DNA from: Pseudomonas nitroreducens
GTDB lineage: Bacteria; Pseudomonadota; Gammaproteobacteria; Pseudomonadales; Pseudomonadaceae
Assembly (NCBI RefSeq): GCF_014204515.1
Contig: NZ_JACHLI010000018.1
Span: 1-64,000 of the forward strand
Length of the DNA stretch: 64,000 nt
Reading direction: 5' to 3'
In this document: positions 1-8,072 of the stretch, one piece after another
How the letters are laid out: each line of letters starts with the position of its first letter
Numbering within the stretch: the first letter of the stretch is position 1
Translations under genes and position numbers: made by a program
The notes under the pieces: generated by a model
Told to the model about the DNA's origin: nothing
Seen by the model: only the letters and a program-made list of their open reading frames with translations
Database searches by the model: none

Positions 1-39
1 CGCCACCTCTAGCTTGAACTTCCCATCATGCCTTGCCAT
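1..39 (-). CDS. IS3-family transposase OrfA, N-terminal fragment (continues off the window)
   Basis: Only the first 13 codons are inside the window: MARHDGKFKLEVA, starting at an ATG with a GAGGGG ribosome binding site five bases upstream. This opening resembles the start of IS3-family OrfA proteins, where a helix-turn-helix follows. The call rests on the short peptide plus the terminal-repeat-like sequence just outside it. Family subgroup and intactness cannot be judged here. Confidence 0.55.
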   Translation of the reverse strand, partial: MARHDGKFKLEVA

Positions 40-84
40 GTGGACCCCTCAGAGTTGGTGTCCAACATCTGGGGGTCAGTTCAG
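1..84 (-). mobile_element. Right-hand end of an IS3-family insertion sequence, cut by the window edge
   Basis: Read on the minus strand, a terminal-repeat-like sequence starting TGAACTGACCCCC lies at about 83-71 and continues into a GTTGGACA motif, as at the ends of many IS3-family elements. A short reading frame resembling the start of a transposase orfA follows inward. The exact outer boundary (83-90) and the target duplication cannot be fixed because the other end lies outside the window. Confidence 0.6.
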
Positions 85-110
85 GTGAGGGGCTTCTAGA
101 CCTGGTGGGA

Positions 111-446
111 TCAGGCTTTGGCGTCGTCTGGTGTCGGAGGCTTGATTTCTTCCTCCCCAATGCTGTCTGCGGAACCCACGGCAGGTTTCGCTCTGCCAAC
201 TAACTTGATCTGTTCGATGTGGTAGAAGAGAACAGAGCTCGCGACGAGCGCCGCGATGCTTACGAGCAGGAAACTAAGGCTGCTCGATGCGACGTCAGCG
301 ACCCTCTGTGCAGGCCATTTCACGATCTTTTCCACGTGAACTTGAACGAGGTTGACGCCGATGACCAGGCCAAAGCACGCGCCGATAGCGATCCCGGTGG
401 TGACGGCCTGACCGGTTTCCTTGGTCGCACGTATGATTTTGATCAT
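111..446 (-). CDS. Small two-helix membrane protein, first of three paralogs
   Basis: A 111-residue protein of unknown function. Two hydrophobic segments, about residues 17-36 and 53-75, flank a short loop, and the tail is acidic and proline-rich (EEEIKPPTPDDAKA), probably cytoplasmic. A GGAG lies eight bases before the ATG. It is the last gene of a minus-strand trio (797-1096, 450-773, 111-446) of similar size and architecture. The trio runs towards the IS end and diverges from cas3. A holin-like or small envelope protein is possible, but nothing in the sequence proves a role. Confidence 0.6.
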   Translation of the reverse strand: MIKIIRATKETGQAVTTGIAIGACFGLVIGVNLVQVHVEKIVKWPAQRVADVASSSLSFLLVSIAALVASSVLFYHIEQIKLVGRAKPAVGSADSIGEEEIKPPTPDDAKA

Positions 447-449
447 GAG

Positions 450-773
450 TCAGGCTCCAGTCTCAGGACTTTCAGTCGACACAGACTCAACGGGCTCCTG
501 TTTCTTGCTCTCGTTCTCAGAGACTGCATCCTTGGCGAAAAACCAGCTAAAGACACAGATGAAGGTAACAGTGAGTGCCAGCGTGACAGGGTAGGCCGCG
601 CTCCCTTCCGCAGCAGCTGCCTTGATTTGCTCAGGAGTAGCCGTGAGGACTTCCTCCAGGCGAGACTTGAAGAAGTCCAGCGCAGCCAGGCCTCCCAGAG
701 TGAGGCCCAGTAGGCCAGACATCAGCAGATTCTTGAAGTGTGAAAAGTGTTCAGATTTGAAGTACTTTTTCAT
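450..773 (-). CDS. Small two-helix membrane protein, second of three paralogs
   Basis: A 107-residue protein. I start it at the ATG at 773 because GGAG lies five bases upstream; a longer frame to 905 exists but overlaps the neighbouring gene. Hydrophobic segments fall at about 17-33 and 60-80. Between them is EEVLTATPEQIKAA, which matches SEVLRYATPEQLKGQ in the protein at 797-1096, so the two are paralogs. The C-terminus is charged (ESKKQEPVESVSTESPETGA). Function is unknown. Confidence 0.6.
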   Translation of the reverse strand: MKKYFKSEHFSHFKNLLMSGLLGLTLGGLAALDFFKSRLEEVLTATPEQIKAAAAEGSAAYPVTLALTVTFICVFSWFFAKDAVSENESKKQEPVESVSTESPETGA

Positions 774-796
774 TGTTTCTCCGCCTTTCCGGCTTG

Positions 797-1096
797 TTAT
801 TGGTTGTTCTGCGCTTTGTCCGGGTCGGTATTGGCCGGGTGGCTCTTTTTGCTGTTCGGCGCGACCAGGAGGCAGAGGACTGCAGCCGCTAGGATGCCAC
901 TGCAAATCCAGAACGACTGGTCGAAATCGTAGACCATTTGGGCCTGGCTCTTGAGCTGTCCCTTGAGCTGTTCAGGAGTGGCGTAGCGCAGGACTTCGGA
1001 CAGTGTGTAAGCGATGGCAATGGTACCGCCGATGGCTGCGCCGATGAGCAGTATCCCGATCTGTTCAAACGCTTTGGGGTTGAGCTTGATACGCAT
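797..1096 (-). CDS. Small two-helix membrane protein, third of three paralogs
   Basis: A 99-residue protein with hydrophobic stretches at about 13-30 and 61-78 and a soluble loop containing ATPEQLKGQ, shared with the gene at 450-773. GGAG sits ten bases before the ATG. It is the first gene of the minus-strand trio, and its promoter must lie in the 112-bp gap shared with cas3. Function is unknown. Tandem duplication followed by divergence is the simplest history. Confidence 0.6.
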   Translation of the reverse strand: MRIKLNPKAFEQIGILLIGAAIGGTIAIAYTLSEVLRYATPEQLKGQLKSQAQMVYDFDQSFWICSGILAAAVLCLLVAPNSKKSHPANTDPDKAQNNQ

Positions 1097-1118
1097 TCTG
1101 GAGTTTCTCCGGTCGATG

Positions 1119-1134
1119 ATTGCCTATCGGCAAT
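1119..1134. promoter_or_regulatory. Inverted repeat in the divergent cas3 promoter region
   Basis: ATTGCC-TATC-GGCAAT is a perfect 6-bp inverted repeat with a 4-nt loop, in the gap between the divergent small-membrane-protein genes and cas3. Stem length and loop resemble the array hairpins, but the basal pair is A-T instead of C-G and the following bases (TTTGTTCA) match the array tail poorly. It may be an operator or an RNA hairpin in the cas3 leader. Confidence 0.35.
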
Positions 1135-1208
1135 TTGTTCAAAAATCTGAAGTCATCGGCGGGAAGCTGTGGCATCCTTCGCGGCTTCCAAACCATTGAG
1201 TTACTTGG

Positions 1209-4200
1209 ATGGAAGCGCCTCTCGCTCGCTACCTTTCCCTGGCCGTGCGCCTCGCTGGCCTATTCCACGACTTGGGTAAGGGTACCTACGGGTTTAGCGA
1301 AAAATTGTCGGATGCAGTTGCCGGCACGTTCGGCCCGGACGTCAGGGTCAAAGACCCACTGCGACATGAGCTGGTCAGCGCGCTGCTGATCGATGTCGAC
1401 GCACCCGATGACGCACTCTACCAGCTTCAGACCCCTGGCGGGGTAGTAGCGTTCTTTGAGGTGCGCCGACAGACCCTGGCCTCCCAGGAGACGCGTCAGC
1501 ACGTCGAAGCGATGTTGGCCAGGTGCATAACCCTTGCAGAGAAAGGCCGCGAGCAGGTTACGGACGGTGATTTGGAGTTCTTCCACCAGCACATGTCCCT
1601 CAATCGGCCGCATGCATGGGAACGGCATCCATTCTGGATGTCCGTGCTGTGGCTGGTGCTGACACACCACAAGCTCCCTGCAGGCGCTTGGTCGATGCGC
1701 CATGCAAGTTTCACCTTGCTGCCGGCCAGGCACGTAGGTCTCCACCAGCACATGGAGGAGGGGCACCACCACATACGGAACCTGGATCGCCTTGGTCGGT
1801 TCATGCAGATGCCCGGTACAGGGCAGCCCTGGCATTCCTCCGAGTGGGTTCAGGCTGTGGCGTCGACGGTTCGTGAGCTGCTGGCGCTGCGAGTAGAGTT
1901 GCCGTCGGTCGAGTCCGAGATGTTCCAGGCCGGCGAAGGGGAGTTCGGTTCTGGCACCCCCTGGCTATCCCTCCTGACCCGCGTTGGCAGGGCAAGCTTG
2001 GTGATCGCCGACTACGAGGCAAGCTGCGATGCGGTGAAACCGGCGTTCACCGGGAATCCGGAAGGGCTGGTCTTTGCCAACACCAAGGACACGGGAGCCC
2101 GGTATGTCTACGGCGACACTCTGGAGCGCCATCTGCTCAGGGTTGGCCAGCTGGCGCCCACTGTGCTTGAGGGGTTGCTGGAGCCCGGTAGTGGGCAAAC
2201 ATTCTCGGCGCTGGCGCTTCGGCCCAGTGAGGTTCCACCGGGTTTCGCCCTGCCAGAAAATATCCCGGATTCCCCATACGCCTGGCAGGCACATGCACAG
2301 CGAGCGTTTGAGGAGTTCCGGGCGACCACTGCCGGCCTCTTCTGTCTTGTCGCCGCCGGTACCGGCCGGGGTAAGACCCGTGCCTGCGCCGCCATGATGG
2401 GGAGTTGCCGCCCTGAAGCCCGATTCTCGGTCATGCTCAGCATGCGCTCGTTGACTTTCCAGACAGCCGCTGCATACGTCGGCGAACGCATTGGCTTCCG
2501 TCCAGACCAGGTTGCTATGTTCGTCGGTGACGATGTCCTCAAACGCCGGTTCCGGATACTGCAGGCCGAGGAGACGCAAGCCTATTGGCGCCGCGCGCCT
2601 GGCACTGAGCATGGGCTTGATGATCCATGGGAGGCGCAGCAGGAGGTCATGTACACAGGCCCCTTGCGCGCATCGTCGCCACTGAACTGCATCCGAAACG
2701 ACGGGTTCCTCATGCGGTTGCTGTCGGCGCCGGTATCTGTGATGACCGTCGACCACGTCATTCGCCTGATCGACCTCAAGTCCTCCAAGGACATCCTCCC
2801 CCTCATGCACCTTCTGAGCAGTGACCTGGTGCTCGATGAGATCGACGACTACAAGGGTGATGACCTGATCTGCATCGGACGCTTGATTGAGCTGGCGGGG
2901 CAGTGCGGCCGGCGGGTGATCATTGCTTCAGCCACGTTGCCGAGGACGGTTGCCGAGAATTTCCATGCGGCCTACTTGAGTGGCTATCGGGTATTCCAGC
3001 AGCTCAATGGTGCTCCGGCAGCACAGGCCATGGTGGTGACCCACCTGGCGCCTTTCGTTTCCCACCAGATGGGAACAAGCTTCGGTGAGTTCTACTCTCA
3101 GGTGATGGCCAAGTTCTGCGAGGAGGAGCGTCAGTCCGCCATCAGTGCGCCTCGCCGGCAGGTTCTGAATACCGAGATGCTCCTCGATAAGGCCCTGGGA
3201 GGGCTGTCGCCGGCCAGCTTCTACAAGCACCAGATAGCCGACGCCCAGAACGCCTTCTACGGGGCTACCACCTGGCTTGCCCGGCTGGCGCACAAGCAAA
3301 ATCACCTGGTCGATCCTGCCACGAAGCTGGCCTATAGCGTTGGCTTCATCCGGCTCAACACCGTGAAGAGCGTGCAAGGGTATGTCCGCTGGATGATCGA
3401 CTCTCCTTTTGTCGACAAATTGAGAGACCACGGCGTCGTGGTGAAGGTGCTCTGTTACCACGCCCAGAACCTGGGAGTAGTGCGGGTGCTCCAGGAGAGC
3501 TTCCTGGAGCGACACTTGGCTCGCACCAGGATGAACAAAGGTCAGAGCGATCCATTCCTGGATCATCCTGATGTGAAGGCTGCTCTTGAGGCTTCCTGGC
3601 ATGCTGGCGACGAGGACGTCATCTTCATCATCGCTACCAGCTCGATCATGGAAACAGGGCGGGACTTCGACCATGACTGGTGCATCCTGGAGCCATGCTC
3701 GACTCAATCCATCGTGCAGGCCGGAGGCCGGGTACGCCGGCACAGGCTTGCACCTCACCCGCATCCTAACGTCCTGGTCTTGCCCGTGTCGCTGGATGGA
3801 TTGATTGTGCTCGAGCACGCCTGGCGGGACATGAAGTTCTCACCCTATGTGCCCAGGGAACGACCCAGGGCGCCCTACAAGGGCGCGATGGACGAATTGG
3901 GTGTCTGCCATGTCGATGGGCTTCCACGCATGCCCTGCACCGCGAGAGAGGCCTTCTCGGCTGAACTGAACCGAGGGGCCTTGCATGCGGGCCACTGTCT
4001 GGAAACCCCGGCCGCCTACCGGCTGGCGCCGCTGACGGTTATGGAGCGGGTGCGCCAACTCGGCTTGTTCCAGCGCCGCCACGCGGAGGAGGGACGTGAG
4101 CCCTACACCCTGCAGTACAGTGTTGAGCAAGCTGATGCGCTTCTCTGCAGCGCTGTGTACGAACAAACGCCGTTCCGTGGTCAGGACGAGTCTGCGCAGA

Positions 4201-4514
4201 TCCAATACCTGCGTGAGCACCAGGGTTGGTTCGTCATGGACGCAGCGGAACGGGTCACTCCGGGCAATGGCGTGGTGTCTTGTGCGTACTCCCGGCCGGC
4301 AGAGGATGAGTTGTTCATGCTGCCGCAGCTGAACCTGCGTAGCGAGGAGCAACTGCTGGCCTTATCCGAGTGCACGGCCGGGGAGATTGGTTACCAGCCA
4401 GAGGATCTCTCATTGGCTGAGGCTGCTCTGCTGAGCTGCCAGCGTCGCGCCAACTTCAAACAGCTGGTATTTGATCCCCAGCTTGGCTTCTATGAGCCCG
4501 GCCCCGACCGGTAA
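1209..4514 (+). CDS. cas3: Cas3-type HD nuclease-helicase (type I-F-like) lacking a Cas2 domain
   Basis: A 1101-residue protein predicted to unwind and degrade DNA marked by Cascade. The HD nuclease comes first: LFHDLGKG at residues 18-25, and a further HH pair at about 153. Then come a superfamily-2 helicase with Walker A AGTGRGKT near 383, a DEID box near 542 and SATLP near 573, and a long C-terminal region. Type I-F proteins are normally Cas2-Cas3 fusions; here a stop codon lies 12 bases before the ATG, so no Cas2 domain can precede the HD domain. No cas1 occurs in the window. It heads a plus-strand run of genes and lies 20 kb from the nearest cascade genes. Assignment to I-F rests on the flanking Csy-type proteins and motif style. 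Confidence 0.85.
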   Translation: MEAPLARYLSLAVRLAGLFHDLGKGTYGFSEKLSDAVAGTFGPDVRVKDPLRHELVSALLIDVDAPDDALYQLQTPGGVVAFFEVRRQTLASQETRQHVEAMLARCITLAEKGREQVTDGDLEFFHQHMSLNRPHAWERHPFWMSVLWLVLTHHKLPAGAWSMRHASFTLLPARHVGLHQHMEEGHHHIRNLDRLGRFMQMPGTGQPWHSSEWVQAVASTVRELLALRVELPSVESEMFQAGEGEFGSGTPWLSLLTRVGRASLVIADYEASCDAVKPAFTGNPEGLVFANTKDTGARYVYGDTLERHLLRVGQLAPTVLEGLLEPGSGQTFSALALRPSEVPPGFALPENIPDSPYAWQAHAQRAFEEFRATTAGLFCLVAAGTGRGKTRACAAMMGSCRPEARFSVMLSMRSLTFQTAAAYVGERIGFRPDQVAMFVGDDVLKRRFRILQAEETQAYWRRAPGTEHGLDDPWEAQQEVMYTGPLRASSPLNCIRNDGFLMRLLSAPVSVMTVDHVIRLIDLKSSKDILPLMHLLSSDLVLDEIDDYKGDDLICIGRLIELAGQCGRRVIIASATLPRTVAENFHAAYLSGYRVFQQLNGAPAAQAMVVTHLAPFVSHQMGTSFGEFYSQVMAKFCEEERQSAISAPRRQVLNTEMLLDKALGGLSPASFYKHQIADAQNAFYGATTWLARLAHKQNHLVDPATKLAYSVGFIRLNTVKSVQGYVRWMIDSPFVDKLRDHGVVVKVLCYHAQNLGVVRVLQESFLERHLARTRMNKGQSDPFLDHPDVKAALEASWHAGDEDVIFIIATSSIMETGRDFDHDWCILEPCSTQSIVQAGGRVRRHRLAPHPHPNVLVLPVSLDGLIVLEHAWRDMKFSPYVPRERPRAPYKGAMDELGVCHVDGLPRMPCTAREAFSAELNRGALHAGHCLETPAAYRLAPLTVMERVRQLGLFQRRHAEEGREPYTLQYSVEQADALLCSAVYEQTPFRGQDESAQIQYLREHQGWFVMDAAERVTPGNGVVSCAYSRPAEDELFMLPQLNLRSEEQLLALSECTAGEIGYQPEDLSLAEAALLSCQRRANFKQLVFDPQLGFYEPGPDR

Positions 4515-4523
4515 GGAAAGAAC

Positions 4524-4904
4524 ATGATCGCCGTGAGCTTCTTGCTGTATCTGATTGGGCCGCTGCTCCTGAACTTTGGCGCGACTCATGGGTACGGACA
4601 CTGGATGTTCATCTCCGGGGCGGGATTGGCCGTTCTGCTCTACTTGCCACTCTTGGTCATTGGCCTGTGCGTCGACCAGGGTCACGCCGTCTTCGCCCGG
4701 TGTCTTCCAGGCCAGGTCTTCTGCTGCGTAGCGTTCCACCTTCTGATGCTCGCAACGCCTGATGGCGGGCCGACAGATCCGGTGTACGGCACCTCCTCGA
4801 TCTTCTGCTTCCTGGCCGGATTCATACTGTTCCGTCAGGGAGTCAGCTCAATCCAGTTCGAGCTGAAAGGGCTGGATGAAGCCTTCGAAATTGACCTCAA
4901 ATAA
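4524..4904 (+). CDS. Four-helix membrane protein of unknown function downstream of cas3
   Basis: A 126-residue protein with about four hydrophobic segments (roughly 3-22, 28-50, 57-78 and 90-107) and an acidic C-terminal tail (ELKGLDEAFEIDLK). It starts nine bases after the cas3 stop with AAGGAAAG upstream, so it is probably co-transcribed with cas3. No family was recognised. A role in the cas3 operon is possible only by position. Confidence 0.6.
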   Translation: MIAVSFLLYLIGPLLLNFGATHGYGHWMFISGAGLAVLLYLPLLVIGLCVDQGHAVFARCLPGQVFCCVAFHLLMLATPDGGPTDPVYGTSSIFCFLAGFILFRQGVSSIQFELKGLDEAFEIDLK

Positions 4905-4922
4905 TCCGTAAAGGTGCTTGCC

Positions 4923-5339
4923 ATGCGTACCCAGTTGCCCAGCCAGGAAACGACCTGGTTGGGAATCAGCCGCTTCGTCCAATCCTTCACTGCGTGGAAG
5001 GCCGAGAACACACAGCTCACGCTAGACGGGGAGGAGGCTGAGATTCGTGCTTATCTGGATGCTCAGATCGAGCTAGAAGGCGATGGCCTTGTCGGCCGGC
5101 CGAATACCCATCCGATCCTGACGCTGCTGGAAGACATCGAGTTTCGCGCCCCACGCCTGGCGGAATTGATGTTCGCCCGGTCGGCGATCCTCTATGGCAA
5201 CGACTACTGCCCGGCTCGCAAGTTTATTGAGGGAGTCAGGCTGACGTCGGAGCTTGACGAGGAGTACGTCCAGAAGACTCGATGCTATGGAGAGCCTCCG
5301 GCAGAGGTCGTGGATATGTTGGGCGAGTCGCCTGTTTGA
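4923..5339 (+). CDS. Hypothetical protein in the cas3 operon
   Basis: A 138-residue soluble protein from the ATG at 4923; an in-frame TTG at 4914 is the only earlier start close by. It is acidic and probably mostly helical, with no membrane segment or recognised motif. It follows the membrane gene by 18 bp, so it likely belongs to the same transcript. Immediately after its stop lie the direct repeats and promoter of the next gene, which suggests the cas3 transcript ends or is re-initiated there. Confidence 0.55.
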   Translation: MRTQLPSQETTWLGISRFVQSFTAWKAENTQLTLDGEEAEIRAYLDAQIELEGDGLVGRPNTHPILTLLEDIEFRAPRLAELMFARSAILYGNDYCPARKFIEGVRLTSELDEEYVQKTRCYGEPPAEVVDMLGESPV

Positions 5340-5343
5340 CGAG

Positions 5344-5390
5344 AAAACATTGCGCGGCGCATTGCAAAACATTGCGCGCAGACGCATAAT
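5344..5390 (+). promoter_or_regulatory. Promoter with two 13-bp direct repeats (22-bp period)
   Basis: AAAACATTGCGCG occurs at 5344-5356 and again at 5366-5378, two helical turns apart, with a related GCGCATTGC between them. TTGCAA (5362-5367), a 17-bp spacer and CATAAT (5385-5390) make a good sigma-70 promoter that overlaps the second repeat. The arrangement fits a repressor operator for the gene starting at 5420, whose product has two HTH-like repeats. Confidence 0.6.
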
Positions 5391-5419
5391 TGCTTGCAGA
5401 TTCAATCAAGGAGATTCCC

Positions 5420-6223
5420 GTGACGGGAGAGAAAGACGACTTCCGGGATCGTTACTACAGGAAAGGCTGGAACCGAGATACGCTGGCTGTCCGCTGGGAT
5501 ATCTCCGTCGGCACGTTGAGCCGGCACACGAATGACTTTGACCGCAGTCAACTCTGGCTGGATGCGCTGAATGGCCTGCCGCAGTTTAGCGAAACCAAGG
5601 CCCGCGCCGTTCCGGTTCCACCTGAAGAATTCAAGGCTCATTTCCGGAGCCTGGGCTGGACTGGTAAGACTCTCGGAGAGCGCTGGGGCTTCAACAACGA
5701 GTGGGTGTCACGACAAGCTGGGGACGTTAACCGTCATGCCTATCTCAATGACGCCCTTTTCGCACTGCCCAGGGCACCTAAGAACCTGAAAGCACCCAGG
5801 GCGAGTGAGAAGAACACCCTTCAGGACGCTAACGACAAGGAGAGTCGGATGAATCATGCAGTGATCGAAAAGTTTGTTGGTGCTGTTAACGAAGACATCC
5901 TTGCCGGCTGGAAGGAGGGGATGAAGGGTAAGCTCCGGGCAGGTAGGCAGCTTTTTGATCGACTGCCGCCTGCAGCGCTCAAGGGACAGCACCTCAAGGA
6001 TTGGTACGCCGGCCATGACGGAGCACAGCGACTTCGTGCAACCAGAGTGACTTTCTTCATCACCAAGGGCCCTGATGGTCAGTTGATCACTGTGAAGCGC
6101 CAAGGCTGGCCAAACCGTGGGCCGGTGCTGTCCTCGATGCGTAAGAAATACGACTGCCGCGACATCCGAGTGACCTATTTCGAAGACGGTGAGCCGAAGC
6201 GCGAGTACGACTGCCTGTCCTGA
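5420..6223 (+). CDS. Probable DNA-binding protein with two tandem HTH-like repeats
   Basis: A 267-residue protein. I choose the GTG at 5420 because AAGGAG lies six bases upstream. The N-terminal part holds two copies of a roughly 47-residue unit: YRKGWNRDTLAVRWDISVG near residues 13-31 and FRSLGWTGKTLGERWGFNN near 77-95. Both have the length and pattern of helix-turn-helix DNA-binding units (repeat, then ALxxLP). A charged linker and a separate C-terminal domain follow. The two direct repeats in its own promoter match a protein with two DNA-binding units, so it is probably autoregulatory. No named family was recognised. Confidence 0.6.
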   Translation: MTGEKDDFRDRYYRKGWNRDTLAVRWDISVGTLSRHTNDFDRSQLWLDALNGLPQFSETKARAVPVPPEEFKAHFRSLGWTGKTLGERWGFNNEWVSRQAGDVNRHAYLNDALFALPRAPKNLKAPRASEKNTLQDANDKESRMNHAVIEKFVGAVNEDILAGWKEGMKGKLRAGRQLFDRLPPAALKGQHLKDWYAGHDGAQRLRATRVTFFITKGPDGQLITVKRQGWPNRGPVLSSMRKKYDCRDIRVTYFEDGEPKREYDCLS

Positions 6224-6248
6224 GTACTGCATCAGCAAGGAGCTGGAA

Positions 6249-6959
6249 ATGCAAAAGACCGATCAGCACGGCCACCGGGCTCAGACCCCGATGCAAGAGA
6301 TGCGGAAGGAAGTAGAGCGCCTCGAGGCCGTGCTTGGCTGCAAGCGTCTGCAGCTGAACCGGCGCGACCAATCAGTACGCTTTTTGGGCACTCTGATGTT
6401 CGTTCTGAAGCCAATCACCGCCGACTGCATGTACCTCTACCGGATGGTGGACGGCGGGAGCATTGGCCTGACCTGGAACCACTCAGAAAAGCACGGGCGC
6501 TCATTCCGCGCGACGCTTCGAACCAAAGGTGGAGTAGGGGTGGAGTACTCCCCGGTGTACAGCGTTGACACTGGTCGCACCCTTCTTGCCGAGTACTGCC
6601 GGATGCTGGAGCAGGGCGTTGATGAACCCACCAAGGTCTTCGCCGACCTGTTCAACATTGTGCTGAGCGAGCGTCTTGGTCTTCCAAGAATCCTGGAGGG
6701 GGTCGAGCACTTCATGTCTCAGTACCGCTACCAAAGCGCGCGGCTTGGCGACCTGGATCGCGCTCGTCGAAAGCTGGATGCTCACCCGAATTACTCGTCC
6801 AAGGGCTGGCAAAACGCGAGCAAGCGGCTCTACGACGAGAAAGCGCCAATCCTGGCCGAGCAGCGCGTACTGGCGGGTGAAGGGCTGAAGGAATACCCGG
6901 CAGTTACCCGTCGTCGCATCGTCGGTGAATCCGGCCTCTCGGCCGGCTACTACAGCTGA
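6249..6959 (+). CDS. Hypothetical protein
   Basis: A 236-residue protein from the ATG at 6249, with GGAG six bases upstream. A short charged coiled-coil-like segment at the N-terminus (MQEMRKEVERLEAVLG) precedes a mixed domain rich in aromatic residues, and the C-terminal third is highly basic. It follows the tandem-HTH gene by 25 bp and probably shares its transcript. No membrane segment, signal peptide or known motif was seen. Confidence 0.55.
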   Translation: MQKTDQHGHRAQTPMQEMRKEVERLEAVLGCKRLQLNRRDQSVRFLGTLMFVLKPITADCMYLYRMVDGGSIGLTWNHSEKHGRSFRATLRTKGGVGVEYSPVYSVDTGRTLLAEYCRMLEQGVDEPTKVFADLFNIVLSERLGLPRILEGVEHFMSQYRYQSARLGDLDRARRKLDAHPNYSSKGWQNASKRLYDEKAPILAEQRVLAGEGLKEYPAVTRRRIVGESGLSAGYYS

Positions 6960-6985
6960 TCATCGAGGGTTAATGAGCTTCATGT

Positions 6986-7007
6986 CACTTTGTCATTGTG
7001 CAAAGTG
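6986..7007. promoter_or_regulatory. Inverted repeat upstream of the tandem-RHH regulator
   Basis: CACTTTG, eight bases, CAAAGTG: a perfect 7-bp inverted repeat about 80 bp before the RHH gene at 7086. It partly overlaps a CTTCATGTCA decamer at 6978-6987 that recurs at 43948 and 50885. It is a likely operator, possibly for the RHH protein itself. Confidence 0.5.
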
Positions 7008-7085
7008 GATTCTTCGCAGATAATAGTGGTGTTGAATTTTATATTTCTGGGTTAGATGCCCAGCACTACTGTAGAAGGATTAGAC

Positions 7086-7595
7086 ATGGCCAGCAGTCCT
7101 CGAAAGGTCTACCAGCTGCGCTTGCCGCCTTTTCTTCGCGCGAAGATCGACAGCCAGGCTGACGCTTCCAACCGCTCTGTGAATGCGCAGATCGTGTGGC
7201 TTCTTGAGCAGAGCTTTGATCTGTGGCCAAAGCTTGAAGGCCCCATCGAAGGTGAGGACGCGATTCCTGATCGCAAGCCATTCGGCCTGCGGATGCCCCC
7301 CTCCCTGAAGACGACCGTCGAAGATGCATCGAACGCTTCTGGCTATGTCCAGAACCTGGAGATGATCCGCCGCCTGCTTGCGATGTGCGATGCGCAAGAG
7401 AAAATCCTGGCGGATGTGAAGTACACCCCGACATCCCTCAATGCTGTCGATCTACAGCGGGCCTGGGAGAACCTGAGTCGTGAGATCGACAACGTTGTGA
7501 GCAGGGATGTCGATCAATCCACTGGCAATCTCTCGGCTGCGAAGAAAAGCTTCTCGGCGCAGCTAAAGATCGCCCGCGAAGCGAGTCATTCCTGA
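7086..7595 (+). CDS. Arc/Mnt-like regulator with two ribbon-helix-helix domains
   Basis: A 169-residue protein from the ATG at 7086, with AAGGA six bases upstream. Residues 7-45 (KVYQLRLPPFLRAKIDSQA then NRSVNAQIVWLLEQ) have the strand-helix-helix pattern of Arc-family repressors. Residues 64-103 (FGLRMPPSLKTTVEDAS then NLEMIRRLL) are a second, diverged copy, so one chain could bind DNA like an Arc dimer. A helical C-terminal region follows. Its stop overlaps the next ATG (TGATG), implying translational coupling. The upstream inverted repeat at 6986-7007 is a candidate autoregulatory site. It is a possible master regulator for the operators described in this window. Confidence 0.75.
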   Translation: MASSPRKVYQLRLPPFLRAKIDSQADASNRSVNAQIVWLLEQSFDLWPKLEGPIEGEDAIPDRKPFGLRMPPSLKTTVEDASNASGYVQNLEMIRRLLAMCDAQEKILADVKYTPTSLNAVDLQRAWENLSREIDNVVSRDVDQSTGNLSAAKKSFSAQLKIAREASHS

Positions 7596-7864
7596 TGGAA
7601 CATGGTTACTATCTGGTGCTTTTCCCCGGCGGTGCCGGGGAAGGCATCCTTTACTTCGACGGCACTGGGTTCATGGCCCACGGCGTCGATGGTTACGTCG
7701 ATCTGGACATGATCCAATTCGTCGACTCCAAGCCTATCGACCTCGGCAAGTTGCAGAACGCCGGCTACCTCGAAATCGACCAGTTCCTGGACGAGCATGA
7801 GGCGCTTCAGGCGGCCGAGGCTGCTCAACCAGTTGCGGTAGATCAGGGTGGATCCGGGAACTGA
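7595..7864 (+). CDS. Small acidic hypothetical protein coupled to the RHH regulator
   Basis: An 89-residue acidic protein whose start overlaps the stop of the RHH gene. It is rich in glycine and aspartate in its first half and helical and alanine-rich near the end. No family was recognised. Tight coupling to a DNA-binding protein could indicate a partner or modulator, but there is no sequence evidence for that. Confidence 0.5.
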   Translation: MEHGYYLVLFPGGAGEGILYFDGTGFMAHGVDGYVDLDMIQFVDSKPIDLGKLQNAGYLEIDQFLDEHEALQAAEAAQPVAVDQGGSGN

Positions 7865-7891
7865 AGCAACCTGCTTCCACGTCTTTTTCTC

Positions 7892-8062
7892 GAAATTGAC
7901 GTGCGAGTTCGGCTTGGGCATCATCATGCCCAGGCCGCCCATGGCCTGTCGCTCCCGCCGATCCTCGGCATGGTGAATATGGGCTATCTCTCGGCGCCAC
8001 AGAGCTCTCTGCCAGGCATCGACAATGGGAGCATCGAATCCTTCCGGAGCCTGGCTCATCGG
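7892..8062. repeat. Duplicated leader, copy 1 (direct repeat of 8787-8960)
   Basis: About 170 bp upstream of the gene at 8073 is closely similar to about 170 bp upstream of the gene at 8971. The best-conserved core is 7911-7984 against 8806-8880. Each copy contains GAAATTGACG and a TTGACG-17 bp-CATCAT promoter-like pair (7896-7924 here), and ends with the CCGGAGCTAA ribosome-binding region. On the reverse strand both copies could encode a similar short peptide (RRERQAMGGL...MMMPKP), which may be incidental. Confidence 0.7.
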
Positions 8063-8072
8063 AGCTAAGACT

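Noticed and set aside
1119..1134. Inverted repeat before cas3 as a stray CRISPR unit
   Set aside because: The basal pair is A-T and the following bases do not fit the tail, so it is listed only as a possible operator.
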